From: CBDESN01 sp965242495
Lineage (GTDB): Bacteria > Pseudomonadota > Alphaproteobacteria > MPNO01
Assembly (NCBI GenBank): GCA_965242495.1
Contig: OZ251446.1
Location: 434,001-498,000 of the forward strand
Length of the DNA stretch: 64,000 bases
Direction: 5' to 3'
A program made the translations under genes and the position numbers. Of the stretch, positions 1-7,914 are shown one piece after another. A model generated the notes under the pieces. The model did no database searches. It was not told the DNA's origin and saw only the letters and a list, made by a program, of their open reading frames with translations. The first letter of the stretch is position 1. Each line of letters starts with the position of its first letter.

Positions 1-534
1 GCGCGCGCCGAACTCGGCGGCCGCGAGACCGGCGTGATCGCCGCCGACGCGACCTTCGAGGCCGAGCACATGACCTACCCCTACGGCGTGCATCTGGCGG
101 TGGCCTCGGTCGATGCGGAGACCGCCGCGGTCGCGCTCGAACGGTTCGCGGTCGCGTTCGACGTGGGGCGCGCGGTCAACCCGATGCTGGTCGAGGGGCA
201 GATCGCCGGCGGCGTCGCGCAGGGAATCGGCGGCGCGGTCTACGAGGAGTTTCTCTACGACGAGGCCGGTCAGCCCCTGTCGGCGAGTTTCGTCGACTAC
301 CTCCTGCCGTCGGCGGACGAGACGCCGCCGGTGGACGTGCTGGTCTGCGAGGACGCGCCAAGCGCCACCAACCCGCTCGGGCTCAAGGGGGCGGGCGAGG
401 GCGGCGTCAACGCAGTCGGGGCGGCGGTCGCGGCGGCGGTCGACGACGCCATCGGCCGGCCCGGCGCGGTGACGCGGCTGCCTCTCTCCCCGGCGCGTCT
501 GCACGAAATTCTGAGCGCCAAGCCAGGCGCATAG
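1..534 (+). CDS. Molybdopterin-binding oxidoreductase large subunit, C-terminal part (5' end outside window)
   Basis: The reading frame is open from base 1, so only the last 177 residues are visible. They match the C-terminal domain of xanthine dehydrogenase/CoxL-type subunits: FDVGRAVNPMLVEGQIAGG followed by a Gln-rich QGIGGA segment, a SxxFVDYLLP stretch, and the GLKGAGEGGVNAVG motif that carries the glutamate acting as base at the Mo centre. These enzymes hydroxylate heterocycles, aldehydes or CO with water as oxygen donor. The substrate cannot be told from this fragment because the active-site loop lies upstream of the window. Small and FAD subunits are not seen after it. The family call is firm, the substrate unknown. 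Confidence 0.85.
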   Translation, partial: ARAELGGRETGVIAADATFEAEHMTYPYGVHLAVASVDAETAAVALERFAVAFDVGRAVNPMLVEGQIAGGVAQGIGGAVYEEFLYDEAGQPLSASFVDYLLPSADETPPVDVLVCEDAPSATNPLGLKGAGEGGVNAVGAAVAAAVDDAIGRPGAVTRLPLSPARLHEILSAKPGA

Positions 535-559
535 CAGCGCGATCTCGCCCGCCGCCCCG

Positions 560-1080
560 CGAAAGAGCGTGTGAAGAAATCCCGAGACGTCCGCGTGGGC
601 GTCGGTTCAGCCGACCAAGCGCGCGAAATCCCCGAGCGCGCGGAGCCTGTCCCCGCGAAAGCGGGGGAATGACGAGGGAGGCCCGTGACGATGGCCCGAG
701 GGAGGCCGTCGCGGCCCCCCCCTCCGTCATTCCCGCGAAAGCGGGAATCCAGGGCGGGAAAGGACGGGTCTTTGGGCGTATCCGCCTCGACCGACGGCTT
801 CCCTCGGGCCGTCGTCACAGGCCCCTCGTCCCCACGGAAACAGGAATCGAAATACGAATATGGATTCCCGCTTTCGCGGGAATGACGAGGGGGGGGGGGG
901 ACCCCGGGACACCGGCCCCGGGAAGGCCATCGGCTCGAGGCGGATACGCCAAGGGTTTCTTCACACGCTCGAAAGCGGGAATCCATATTCGTATCCGTGG
1001 GGACGGAGGGGGGTGCGCCGATGGCTCCTGGAGGGCCATCGGCTCGAGGGCGGATACGCCGGACGACTCGTCATTTCGCC
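560..1080. repeat. Cluster of REP-like palindromic repeats (cluster 1)
   Basis: No convincing gene lies between 535 and 1094. The stretch is built from a palindromic core TTCCCGC-GAAA-GCGGGAA, a 7-bp stem with a GAAA loop, at about 725-750 and, reversed, at 861-889, with a degenerate copy near 652-668. Linkers are also repeated: the block beginning AGCGTGTGAAGAAATCCCGA (about 567) recurs near 57926, and GGGCGTATCCGCC-type linkers recur near 4314. A run of about 13 G lies near 884-900. The same family occurs near 4.3, 47.9 and 57.9-58.3 kb. These look like non-autonomous REP/BIME-type elements. Confidence 0.8.
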
Positions 1081-1094
1081 GGGCGGGCCGGCGC

Positions 1095-1613
1095 CTATGG
1101 CGCGCCGAACCAGGCGCCGTCGCGGAAGCGAACCGGCTCGGTCCGGTTCTCCTTGGAATCGCCCGCCATCGGCCTGCCCTCGCGGTCGATGCGCCGCGGC
1201 CTGTCCGGGCGGTCGTCGTTGCGGCCGCCGACGCGCAGCAGGACCAGGGGCTCCGCGCCGGTGGCGGTGAAGCGGTAGAAGCTGCCCTTGGGAAGCATGA
1301 TGCCTTCGTTGGCTCCGAGCTCGACCGTCTCGCCGTCGGGGCCTTCGAATTCCGCCGACCCGTCCAGGACGAGGAACATATGGTCTTCGTGCGGATGCGC
1401 ATGGAGCGTGTTCTCGCCGCCCGAGGCGTAGACCTTGAGCCGGACCGTCATGTCCTCCGACGCCGCCAGCGGGATGTCCGTCCGCCCCCGGTCGAGGAGC
1501 TGCGCGCGGAGCTTGAACGCGCTGGGCGCGGGGTTGCGGGCGAGCTCCCGTTGGCGGGCGTAGATCTCCGCGCTCGACGGCGCGGGCGGCATGGCGCGGG
1601 GCGTCAGCGGCAT
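1095..1613 (-). CDS. Single-domain cupin protein
   Basis: A 172-residue protein with one cupin barrel. The first cupin motif is HAHPHEDHMF (residues 71-80), giving the His/His/Glu/His set that normally binds a divalent metal. The second motif is a PKGSFYRF segment around residues 107-114. The C-terminal tail is charged and ends in WFGAP. The start at 1613 was chosen because it has an AGGGA-type ribosome site just upstream and lies 28 bp after the preceding oxygenase stop; the frame is open further upstream but would run into that gene. Its place behind a 2-oxoglutarate oxygenase suggests one operon. The reaction is unknown; such proteins are isomerases, dioxygenases or metabolite binders. Confidence 0.75.
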   Translation of the reverse strand: MPLTPRAMPPAPSSAEIYARQRELARNPAPSAFKLRAQLLDRGRTDIPLAASEDMTVRLKVYASGGENTLHAHPHEDHMFLVLDGSAEFEGPDGETVELGANEGIMLPKGSFYRFTATGAEPLVLLRVGGRNDDRPDRPRRIDREGRPMAGDSKENRTEPVRFRDGAWFGAP

Positions 1614-1641
1614 GGCGGCGGTCCCTGGTTGCGGCGGCGGG

Positions 1642-2631
1642 TCATGCCGGCGGCCCGGCGGCCTTGTGGATCTTCTCGATGTAGTGCTCGGCGTAGGTGA
1701 CGGGCTCCGCGTCGCCGCCATCGCCGCCGTCGCCGCCGAGCCCGTCCAGCACCGCGTCGTAATTCGGCATGTGGAAGAAGACGAGCGAGATGCGGTCGCT
1801 CGCCGGGACGTGCGGCGGCGGGTTGCCGACCCGGTGGAGGGTGGAGGCCCAACGGCCGCCGGTCCAGCGCGCCATCGCGTCGCCGAGATTGCAGACGAAG
1901 GCCCCGGGCGGCGGACGGACGTCGGTCCATCCCGCCTGCGGCAGCTTGACCTGGAGCGTGCCCGGTACGTCGTCGCTGCGAAGGATCGTGAGCGTGCCGT
2001 AATCCGTATGGGCGCCTGCCCGCAGCTGGTTCCGCTCGGGCGCCGCGGTCTGCGGCGGGTAGTGGATCAGCCGCATCGCCGAGGTCGACTTGTCGATCTT
2101 GTCGGCGAAATGGTCCTCTTCGAGGTCGAGGGCCAGCGCCGCCGCGCCCATCATGCGCCCGGCCAGCCCCCGCAAGGCGAGGAAATAGGCGCTGACCGTC
2201 TCGCGGAACCCCGGTACGTCCGCCGGCCATCGGTTGGGCGCGAAGAAATAGCCGGCGTGGTCGGTGCGGAAATAGGGTTCGTCCGGAACGTCGGGCGGCG
2301 CCATGGCCCAGGCTTCCTGCAAGTCCGGCGGCGTCTCGACGCCCAGCGTGTAGGCGAGCGACCGGTCGGCGAGCGGGTAGTAGCCGTTGCTCACCCGGTC
2401 CGCCGCGCGCGCGACCAGACGCTTCCGCTCGACCGGCAGGGCGAAGAAATCCTGCGCCGCCTGGCGCGTGCGTCCGACCAGCGCCTCGTCGACGCCGTGG
2501 CCGGTGACGCAGAAGAACCCCGAGTCCGTGCAGGCCGCGGCGATCGCCCTCGCCGTGGCGCGCTTGGCGTCTTCCCCGCCGGCCAGATACGGGGCGAGGT
2601 CGATCACCGGCACCCTGTCGCCAGCGTCCAT
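1642..2631 (-). CDS. Isopenicillin-N-synthase-like 2-oxoglutarate/Fe(II) oxygenase
   Basis: A 329-residue protein of the IPNS/2-oxoglutarate oxygenase family. The N-terminal VPVIDLAPYL and GFFCVTGHGV segments (residues 7-47) are the family's leading domain. The double-stranded beta-helix core carries the iron triad His208-x-Asp210 (HTDYG) and His266 (STLHRVGN), and Arg280-x-Ser282 for the co-substrate carboxylate. All key residues are present, so it should be active on an unknown small molecule. A paralogue lies at 6122-7129 inside the purine operon. The start ATG is preceded by a purine-rich GGAAGC site. The cupin at 1095-1613 follows by 28 bp and is probably co-transcribed. Confidence 0.85.
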   Translation of the reverse strand: MDAGDRVPVIDLAPYLAGGEDAKRATARAIAAACTDSGFFCVTGHGVDEALVGRTRQAAQDFFALPVERKRLVARAADRVSNGYYPLADRSLAYTLGVETPPDLQEAWAMAPPDVPDEPYFRTDHAGYFFAPNRWPADVPGFRETVSAYFLALRGLAGRMMGAAALALDLEEDHFADKIDKSTSAMRLIHYPPQTAAPERNQLRAGAHTDYGTLTILRSDDVPGTLQVKLPQAGWTDVRPPPGAFVCNLGDAMARWTGGRWASTLHRVGNPPPHVPASDRISLVFFHMPNYDAVLDGLGGDGGDGGDAEPVTYAEHYIEKIHKAAGPPA

Positions 2632-2713
2632 GCTGCTTCCTTTCCGACTCCCGCCTCACCTTACCCGTATCGTCGGCGAACCGGCCAGTACGCCCGGCCG
2701 GCGTTCCGGGGCG

Positions 2714-3580
2714 CTATCGCGCCATCAGCACCGGGAGCTCCGCATCCGCCAGGATCTGTTTGGTGACGCCGCCGATCACGCGCTCCCGGATGCGGCTTTG
2801 CGAGAAGGCGCCCATCACCAGCATGTCGGCGCCGAACTTCTCGGCCTCGAACAGCAGGATCTCGCCGATGTTGCGGTAGTCGGGCGCGATTTCCCGGACC
2901 TGGGCGTTGATGCCGCGCCAGGCGAGGTTGCGCGCGATGTCGCGTTCGGTCGGCCCCCGCTTGGCGCCCGTGGTCACGGTGACGATCACGACCTGCTTGG
3001 CCCGCTCCAGGAACGGCATGGCGGCGAAGACGGCCCGGCCCGCCTGCACTCCGCGATTCCAGCCGACGACGATCGAATCGCCGAGATGGGGCGGGACGGA
3101 TGCGGGCGCGAGCAGCACCGGCCGCCCGGTGTTGAAGATGGCGCTGTCCAGGAGCTCCGCCGACGGGTTCTCCGCCCCCTTCGCCGGGTGGCTGACGACC
3201 ACCAGATCGTAGGCGCCGCCGATCTGGCCCACGATCTCCGCTTCCTTCCCGACGGCGACCTGCCAGGAGACCGTCGGATGGTCGGCGTTGGCCGGGTCGT
3301 CGGTCACCTCCAGCCCTTTCTGGGCGATGAAGTCGTCGAACATCTGGCGGACTTCCTCGACCTTGGCGGCGGCCTGCTCCTCCAGGCTCCTGAGCGCCTG
3401 CTGATAGACCGTCTTGTCGAGGCGGCTATGCGCGTATTGCAGGATCTCCCCCGGGTCGCTGGCGATGTCGAGCCCCTCGATATGCGCGGCGAACCGGCGG
3501 GCGACGACGTAGGCCGCCTCCAGCGCGCCCCGGTCGACCCCGGCGCCCGAAATCGGCACGAAGATGCTCTTGATCGACAT
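2714..3580 (-). CDS. Universal stress protein, UspA family
   Basis: A 288-residue protein, the length of tandem-type Usp proteins. The C-terminal half ends in MGAFSQSRIRERVIGGVT followed by LPVLMAR, the usual nucleotide-binding G-x2-G-x9-G-like loop and final strand of UspA domains. The N-terminal half is more diverged but starts with the typical first strand SIKSIFVPISGA. The start at 3580 was chosen because GGAGAGA lies 4-10 bases upstream; the frame stays open for 50 codons further, but that stretch is Arg/Gly/Pro-rich and overlaps the divergent gpt region. Usp proteins are cytoplasmic and associated with stress survival. It is single, not in an operon, and divergent from gpt. Confidence 0.85.
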   Translation of the reverse strand: MSIKSIFVPISGAGVDRGALEAAYVVARRFAAHIEGLDIASDPGEILQYAHSRLDKTVYQQALRSLEEQAAAKVEEVRQMFDDFIAQKGLEVTDDPANADHPTVSWQVAVGKEAEIVGQIGGAYDLVVVSHPAKGAENPSAELLDSAIFNTGRPVLLAPASVPPHLGDSIVVGWNRGVQAGRAVFAAMPFLERAKQVVIVTVTTGAKRGPTERDIARNLAWRGINAQVREIAPDYRNIGEILLFEAEKFGADMLVMGAFSQSRIRERVIGGVTKQILADAELPVLMAR

Positions 3581-3710
3581 CGCGTCTCTCCGAAGGCCGC
3601 CGCGGCGGGCCCGGCAGTCTAATACGGCCGGGCGCCCGCCGCCCAGGCCATGGACAGGGTGGGGAATGCGGGTTAAATCCGGCGCGGGGCGACGGAGGAT
3701 GGCGGGCGTC

Positions 3711-4193
3711 ATGACCGACCGGTTCACCAAGGGCTTTCCGGTGTCGTGGGATCAGCTTCATCGCGACGCCAGGGCGCTGGCTTGGCGTCTCGCCGACAGA
3801 GGACCTTGGCGCGGGGTGATCGCGATCACCCGCGGCGGCCTGGTTCCGACCGCGATCGTGGCCCGCGAACTCGAGGTCCGGCTGATCGACACGGTGTGCA
3901 TCTCGTCCTACGACCACATGGAGCAGGGCGGCGTCGAAGTGCTGAAGGAGGCGGCCGGCGATGGCGAAGGAATGCTGATCGTCGACGATCTGGTCGATAC
4001 CGGGCGCACCGCCAAGGTCGTCCGCGAGCTGCTGCCCAAGGCGCATTTCGCGACCGTCTACGCCAAGCCGGCCGGCCGGCCGCTGGTCGACAGCTTCATC
4101 ACCGAGGTGAGCCAGGACACCTGGATCTATTTCCCCTGGGACACCGAGCTCCAGTTCGTCCGCCCGATCGTCCAGGCGGAGCAGGGGCGCTGA
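3711..4193 (+). CDS. gpt: Xanthine-guanine phosphoribosyltransferase
   Basis: A 160-residue purine salvage enzyme that joins guanine or xanthine to PRPP to give GMP or XMP. The PRPP-binding signature VDDLVDTGRT is at residues 91-100. The stretches RGGLVPTAIVARELE and DTVCISSYDH, and the KAHFATVYAKPAGRPLVD segment, follow E. coli Gpt almost word for word, so this is an unusually firm functional call. Two in-frame ATGs exist (3699 and 3711). The second is preferred because GGAGG lies 12 bases upstream, whereas it would touch the first, and the protein length then fits the family. It lies 0.8 kb before the purine catabolism operon, so xanthine has both a salvage and a degradation route. Confidence 0.93.
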   Translation: MTDRFTKGFPVSWDQLHRDARALAWRLADRGPWRGVIAITRGGLVPTAIVARELEVRLIDTVCISSYDHMEQGGVEVLKEAAGDGEGMLIVDDLVDTGRTAKVVRELLPKAHFATVYAKPAGRPLVDSFITEVSQDTWIYFPWDTELQFVRPIVQAEQGR

Positions 4194-4239
4194 GGAGGAA
4201 TGCCGGTCGTCGACGTATCCGCCTCGAGCCGATGGCTCT

Positions 4240-4410
4240 CCTGGATCCATCATCGCAGCCCCCCTCGTCATTCCCGCGAAGCGGGAATCCAGGACGGGAG
4301 AGGACGGGTCCTTGGGCGTATCCGCCCTCGAGCCGATGGCCCTCCTGGAGCCATCATCGCACCCCCCTCCGTCATTCCCGCGAAAGCGGGAATCCATTTC
4401 GGACGAAGAC
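4240..4410. repeat. REP-like palindromic repeats (cluster 2)
   Basis: Two copies of the TTCCCGC-loop-GCGGGAA palindrome lie at about 4266-4291 and 4370-4395, separated by a linker that recurs in cluster 1 and near 58250 (GGGCGTATCCGCC and GAGCCGATGG words). They sit just downstream of gpt and could act as transcript 3'-end hairpins. No gene was recognised between 4194 and 5013; the rest of that interval is the leader module described separately. Confidence 0.75.
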
Positions 4411-4451
4411 TTCAGGCGCGGAAAAAAATCGCCGCGGCGGCGATTTTTCGC

Positions 4452-4480
4452 TTGACAAATGGGGGCGATTGCGTTACACT
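4452..4480 (+). promoter_or_regulatory. Near-consensus sigma-70 promoter
   Basis: TTGACA (4452-4457) and TACACT (4475-4480) are 17 bases apart, which is the ideal spacing. The predicted start is near 4487. The block before it (ATTTTTCGC) is shared with the promoter at 44217-44245. It points toward the purine transporter operon 530 bp downstream. Confidence 0.75.
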
Positions 4481-4507
4481 CCCCGCAATTGACAGACGCG
4501 ACCGAAG

Positions 4508-4537
4508 CCCCGCGACGGCCCGCCGGCGGGGTTTTTC
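4508..4537 (+). terminator. Intrinsic terminator-like hairpin just after the promoter
   Basis: CCCCGC (4508-4513) pairs with GCGGGG (4526-4531) around an inner CGG/CCG stem, and five T follow. It lies only about 20-45 bases after the predicted transcription start, so it would give a roughly 50-nt RNA or act as an attenuator for the downstream operon. It is not clearly conserved in the second copy of the module. Confidence 0.6.
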
Positions 4538-5013
4538 GTCCCCCTGGCCGGAGAACCACATGCGCCGATCCCATGCAATCGAAGGCCGACCCGATGCAAT
4601 CCAGGATTGTATTCGCGGCGGCGACGGGAGAAGGACCGGATGGCCGGCGAGCCGCGCCGGCAGGCGGTTTCGAGCGGTGAATCCGTCCTGGTTTTCGTCT
4701 GCTTTCCCCCTGCTTTCGGCCGGTTTTCGCCCTGCTTTTTTCCTGTTTTTTCTTCGTAAAGTATTGAAATACAACGAAATTGCGTTTTTTTCGCGGACGG
4801 AGCGATCTTCGACCCTCGCCCGTCGGCTGGACGTTCCGCAATCGAAGATTGTACTCTGCCGTAAAGGAGGAGCGCCGGCGACGGCGCGGGGCCCGTCGTC
4901 CGATCGCGGACGGAGAAGCGCCGAACGGCCCGCTTGGCGGCGACGCCGCGATGGCGCATAATCGGCTCGCGCCCCGTCCGGGGCCGTACAACCAGATGCG
5001 GAGGCATGGAACG

Positions 5014-6036
5014 ATGAAGCGCGCATGGAGCATGGGCGCCGCCCTGTCGCTCGGGCTGGCCGTCGCCGCTGCCGCCCAGCCGGCGGCGGCCCAGACCAAG
5101 TTGAAGTTCGCGTTCGACTGGAAGTTCGAGGCGCCGGCGGCGCCCTATTTCGTGGCCCTGGAGAAGGGCCACTACGCCAAGGAGGGCCTCGACGTCCAGG
5201 TCGACTCGGGCAAGGGCTCGGTCCAGGGCATCAACCGCGTCGCCAGCGGCGTCTATCCGCTGGGCAGCGCCGACATCAACTCGCTGGTGAAGTTCCGGGA
5301 CAAGAACCCGGGCGTGGCGGTCAAGGGCGTCATGATGCTCTACGACGCGCCGCCCTTCGCCATCGGCACGCTCGCCCGCACCGGGATCGGGTCGCCGAAG
5401 GACCTGGAGGGCAAGGTCCTCGGGGCGCCCGCGGCCGACGGCGCCTACGCGCAGTGGAAGTCCTTCGTCAAGGAGAACGCGATCGACGCGTCCAAGGTCA
5501 CGATCAAGAACATCGGCTTCGCGGTCCGTTCGCCGATGCTGGTCGCGGGCCAGGTGGACGCCATCGCCGGATACGCCTTTTCGATGTTCCTCAACCTCAA
5601 GTCCAAGGGGATCGCGCCCGAGGACATCAAGATCTTCCTGATGTCGGATTACGGGCTCGACCTCTACGGCAACGCCGTCATGGTCAACCCGGACTTCGCC
5701 AAGGCGAGTCCCGAGGTGGTGAAGGCGTTCGTCAGGGCGTCGATCAAGGGCTACCAGGACACGGTTCGCGATCCCGAGGGCGCGGTCGAGATCCTCCGCA
5801 AGCACAACACGGTCCTGCGCGAGGCGGTCGAGGTCGAACGGCTCAAGATGATCATCCGCGACAACGTGCTCACGCCCTACGTCGCCGAGAACGGCATGGG
5901 CGACGTGGACATGAAGCGGTTCGCCAACTCGATCGAGCAGATCGCGGTGACCTACGACTTCACCAACAAGCCCAAGCCGGAGGACGTGTTCACCGCCGAG
6001 TTCCTGCCGCCCCGCAGCGAACGGATGCTGCGATAA
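5014..6036 (+). CDS. ABC transporter substrate-binding protein, SsuA/THI5 (NMT1) family
   Basis: A 340-residue periplasmic binding protein. Residues 1-27 are a Sec signal peptide (basic start, a hydrophobic LGLAVAAAA core, then AAAQ). The mature part begins KLKFAFDWKFEAPAAPYFVA and has the HYAKEGLDV and GSADINSLVKF segments typical of NMT1/THI5-like receptors, which bind thiamine pyrimidines, riboflavin, taurine or nucleobases. It opens the operon encoding the matching ATPase and permease and the purine oxidation enzymes, so a purine or related heterocycle is the likely ligand; this is inference from context. The start was chosen for GGAGG nine bases upstream. It follows the leader module at 4440-4862. 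Confidence 0.88.
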   Translation: MKRAWSMGAALSLGLAVAAAAQPAAAQTKLKFAFDWKFEAPAAPYFVALEKGHYAKEGLDVQVDSGKGSVQGINRVASGVYPLGSADINSLVKFRDKNPGVAVKGVMMLYDAPPFAIGTLARTGIGSPKDLEGKVLGAPAADGAYAQWKSFVKENAIDASKVTIKNIGFAVRSPMLVAGQVDAIAGYAFSMFLNLKSKGIAPEDIKIFLMSDYGLDLYGNAVMVNPDFAKASPEVVKAFVRASIKGYQDTVRDPEGAVEILRKHNTVLREAVEVERLKMIIRDNVLTPYVAENGMGDVDMKRFANSIEQIAVTYDFTNKPKPEDVFTAEFLPPRSERMLR

Positions 6037-6121
6037 ACGCGGCGCGCCTTCGTTGCGCGGGCGGGGCGGCGCATCGGCCGCCCCGTCCGCGCCGCCCGTC
6101 GGCGTCCGCGTGAGCCCCGCC

Positions 6122-7129
6122 ATGGCGCCGGAGCCGATCCGGAGCCGCGCCCCGGCGGCCGGCGAGATCCCGGTCGTCGACGTCGCCGGCCTCGCCGGCG
6201 GCGACCTGTCCGCCCGCCGCCGCGTCGCCCGGCGGATCGGCGCCGCCTGCCGCGACGTCGGCTTCTTCTACGTCACCGGTCACGGTTTTTCGGATCGCTA
6301 CATGGCGGAGACGTTCGACCGGGTTCGCCGCTTCTTCGCGCTGCCGGTCGAGGTGAAGAACCGGGTGTCGATTTCGGCGTCGCCGCATAATCGGGGCTAC
6401 GTGCCGCTCGAGGGCGAGAGCCTCGACCCGTCGCGGCGGCCCGATCTCAAGGAGGCGTTCAACATCGGGCGCGACCTCGCGCCGGACGATCCCGACGTGC
6501 TCGCCGGCCGCCCGTTCCACGGCGTCAACCAGTGGCCCGACCTGCCCGGCTGGCGCGCGGCGATGACCGGCCATTACGATCGGATGAAGGAGTTGTGCGA
6601 GACCCTGCATCGCGCGTTCGCGCTGGATCTCGGCCTGCCGGAGGAGTTCTTCGCGCCCAGCCTGGACCGGCCGTTGGCGACGCTCCGCATTCTGCGTTAC
6701 CCGCCGCATCCCGGCCCCGTCGCGCCCGACCGGCTGGGCTGCGCGCCGCATACCGACTATGGCGACGTGACCGTGCTGGCCCAGGACGGCGTGGAGGGGC
6801 TGGAGGTCCGCGCCCGCGGCGGCGAATGGCTGGAGGCGCCCGCGCTTCCCGGCGCCTTCCTGTGCAACATCGGCGACCTGTTGATGCGCTGGACCAACGA
6901 CGTCTACGTTTCGACGCCGCACCGGGTGGTCAACCGGTCGGGCCGGGAGCGCTATTCGATGGCGTTCTTCCACGACCCCAACGACGACGCCGAGATATCC
7001 TGCCTCGACGCCTGCGTAAGCGACGATCGCCCGCCCCGCTACGAGGCGACGACCGGCGGCCGCTATCTGGCCGAACGGCTCGACGCCGCCTATGCGTTCC
7101 GCCGCGCGCCGGGCCGGGAGCGGCCGTGA
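6122..7129 (+). CDS. Isopenicillin-N-synthase-like 2-oxoglutarate/Fe(II) oxygenase in the purine operon
   Basis: A 335-residue oxygenase with the full family set: EIPVVDVAGL and VGFFYVTGHG in the N-terminal domain, iron ligands His210-x-Asp212 (HTDYGDVT) and His267 (STPHRVV), and Arg277-x-Ser279 for 2-oxoglutarate. It lies between the transport binding protein and ATPase and overlaps the ATPase by 4 bp, so the three are translated together. The position implies that it acts on the imported compound, perhaps by hydroxylating or N-demethylating a purine. That is inference; no member with this role is recognised from sequence. A GTG at 6110 is an alternative start. The paralogue at 1642-2631 has the same ligand spacing. 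Confidence 0.87.
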   Translation: MAPEPIRSRAPAAGEIPVVDVAGLAGGDLSARRRVARRIGAACRDVGFFYVTGHGFSDRYMAETFDRVRRFFALPVEVKNRVSISASPHNRGYVPLEGESLDPSRRPDLKEAFNIGRDLAPDDPDVLAGRPFHGVNQWPDLPGWRAAMTGHYDRMKELCETLHRAFALDLGLPEEFFAPSLDRPLATLRILRYPPHPGPVAPDRLGCAPHTDYGDVTVLAQDGVEGLEVRARGGEWLEAPALPGAFLCNIGDLLMRWTNDVYVSTPHRVVNRSGRERYSMAFFHDPNDDAEISCLDACVSDDRPPRYEATTGGRYLAERLDAAYAFRRAPGRERP

Positions 7130-7914
7130 CCCCGTTCGTCGAAATCGACGACGTGACCCTCACCTATGGCGGGGCGGACGGCGGCGTGCTCGCGCTCCAG
7201 GGCGCGAGCCTGCGGATCGACAAGGGCGAGTTCGCCGCCGTCGTCGGGCCGTCGGGATGCGGCAAATCGACGCTGATGAAGCTCGTGACCGGGCTGATAC
7301 GCGCCGACGAGGGCGGCGTGGTCGTCGCCGGAAACGCCGTGGCCGGGCCGCTCAAGATCGCCGGCATGGCGTTCCAGAACCCGACTTTGCTGCCTTGGCG
7401 CAAGACGATCGACAACGTGTTGTTGCCGATGCAGATCGTCGAGCCGCATCGCGGCCGGTTCCGCGCCAACCGGGCGGCGTATGTCGCGGCGGCGGAGAAG
7501 CTGCTCGACACGGTGGGGCTCGGCGGTTTCGGCGAACGCTTCCCCTGGGAGCTTTCCGGCGGGATGCAGCAGCGCGCCTCGCTCTGCCGCGCGCTCATCC
7601 ACGACCCCGACCTGTTGATGCTGGACGAGCCCTTCGCCGCCCTCGATGCGTTCACCCGCGAGGAGCTGTGGTGCGTGATGCGCGACCTCTGGCAGGAGAA
7701 GGGATTCACCGTCACCCTGGTCACGCACGATCTCCGCGAGGCGGTGTTCCTCGCCGACACCATCCACGTGATGAGCGCGCGGCCCGGACGCATCGTGACC
7801 ACCCGCCGCGTCGATCTGCCGCGCCCGCGCGACCTCGAGGTCTGCTACGACCGGCGCTTCGTCGACATCGTCCACGAACTGCGCTCGCACATCGCCGAGG
7901 TGCGTCAGCGATGA
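7126..7914 (+). CDS. ABC transporter ATP-binding protein (SsuB/TauB type)
   Basis: A 262-residue nucleotide-binding subunit with Walker A GPSGCGKST (residues 41-49), Q-loop FQNPTLLPW (about 84-91), signature LSGGM (143-147), Walker B LLMLDEP (163-169) and the switch histidine in VTHDLREAVF. It is the energy-coupling partner of the permease at 7911 and the receptor at 5014. The GTG start overlaps the stop of the preceding oxygenase, and its own stop overlaps the permease ATG, both by 4 bp, which indicates tight translational coupling. The subfamily is that of sulfonate, nitrate and pyrimidine-precursor importers; the ligand is not determined by this subunit. Confidence 0.92.
   Translation: MTPFVEIDDVTLTYGGADGGVLALQGASLRIDKGEFAAVVGPSGCGKSTLMKLVTGLIRADEGGVVVAGNAVAGPLKIAGMAFQNPTLLPWRKTIDNVLLPMQIVEPHRGRFRANRAAYVAAAEKLLDTVGLGGFGERFPWELSGGMQQRASLCRALIHDPDLLMLDEPFAALDAFTREELWCVMRDLWQEKGFTVTLVTHDLREAVFLADTIHVMSARPGRIVTTRRVDLPRPRDLEVCYDRRFVDIVHELRSHIAEVRQR

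Larger units (their letters stand above)
4440..4862 (+). other. Leader module, copy 1 (non-coding, diverged repeat of 43786-44252)
   Basis: No protein family is recognisable here. Read on the plus strand, the block aligns in order with the minus strand of 43786-44252. Shared parts are ATTTTTCGCTTGACA with a -10 box 17 bases on; a pyrimidine tract of CTGCTTT repeats (4702-4756) ending in CCTNTTTTTTC; a GAAAT...GAAATT stretch; and a final hairpin CAATC-GAA-GATTG (4839-4851) followed by TGTAYTC. A second such hairpin, CAATC-CAG-GATTG, lies at 4597-4609. The module ends about 150 bp before the transporter gene at 5014. It could be a long regulated 5' leader, a small RNA locus, or an old duplicated element. 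Confidence 0.6.

Noticed and set aside
884..900. Run of about 13 G as a phase-variation tract
   Set aside because: It is in a non-coding repeat cluster with no gene whose frame it could switch.
560..1080. Possible CRISPR-like array
   Set aside because: The repeats are palindromic, occur in both orientations, and the spacing is irregular; linkers are themselves repeated, and no cas genes are present.
4412..5026. Minus-strand ORF with a Lys/Arg-rich stretch (RRKNRKKAGRKP) resembling the plus-strand translation at 43900-44000
   Set aside because: The similarity comes from the repeated CTGCTTT tract of the leader module. Promoters point the other way and the frames are not kept outside the tract.
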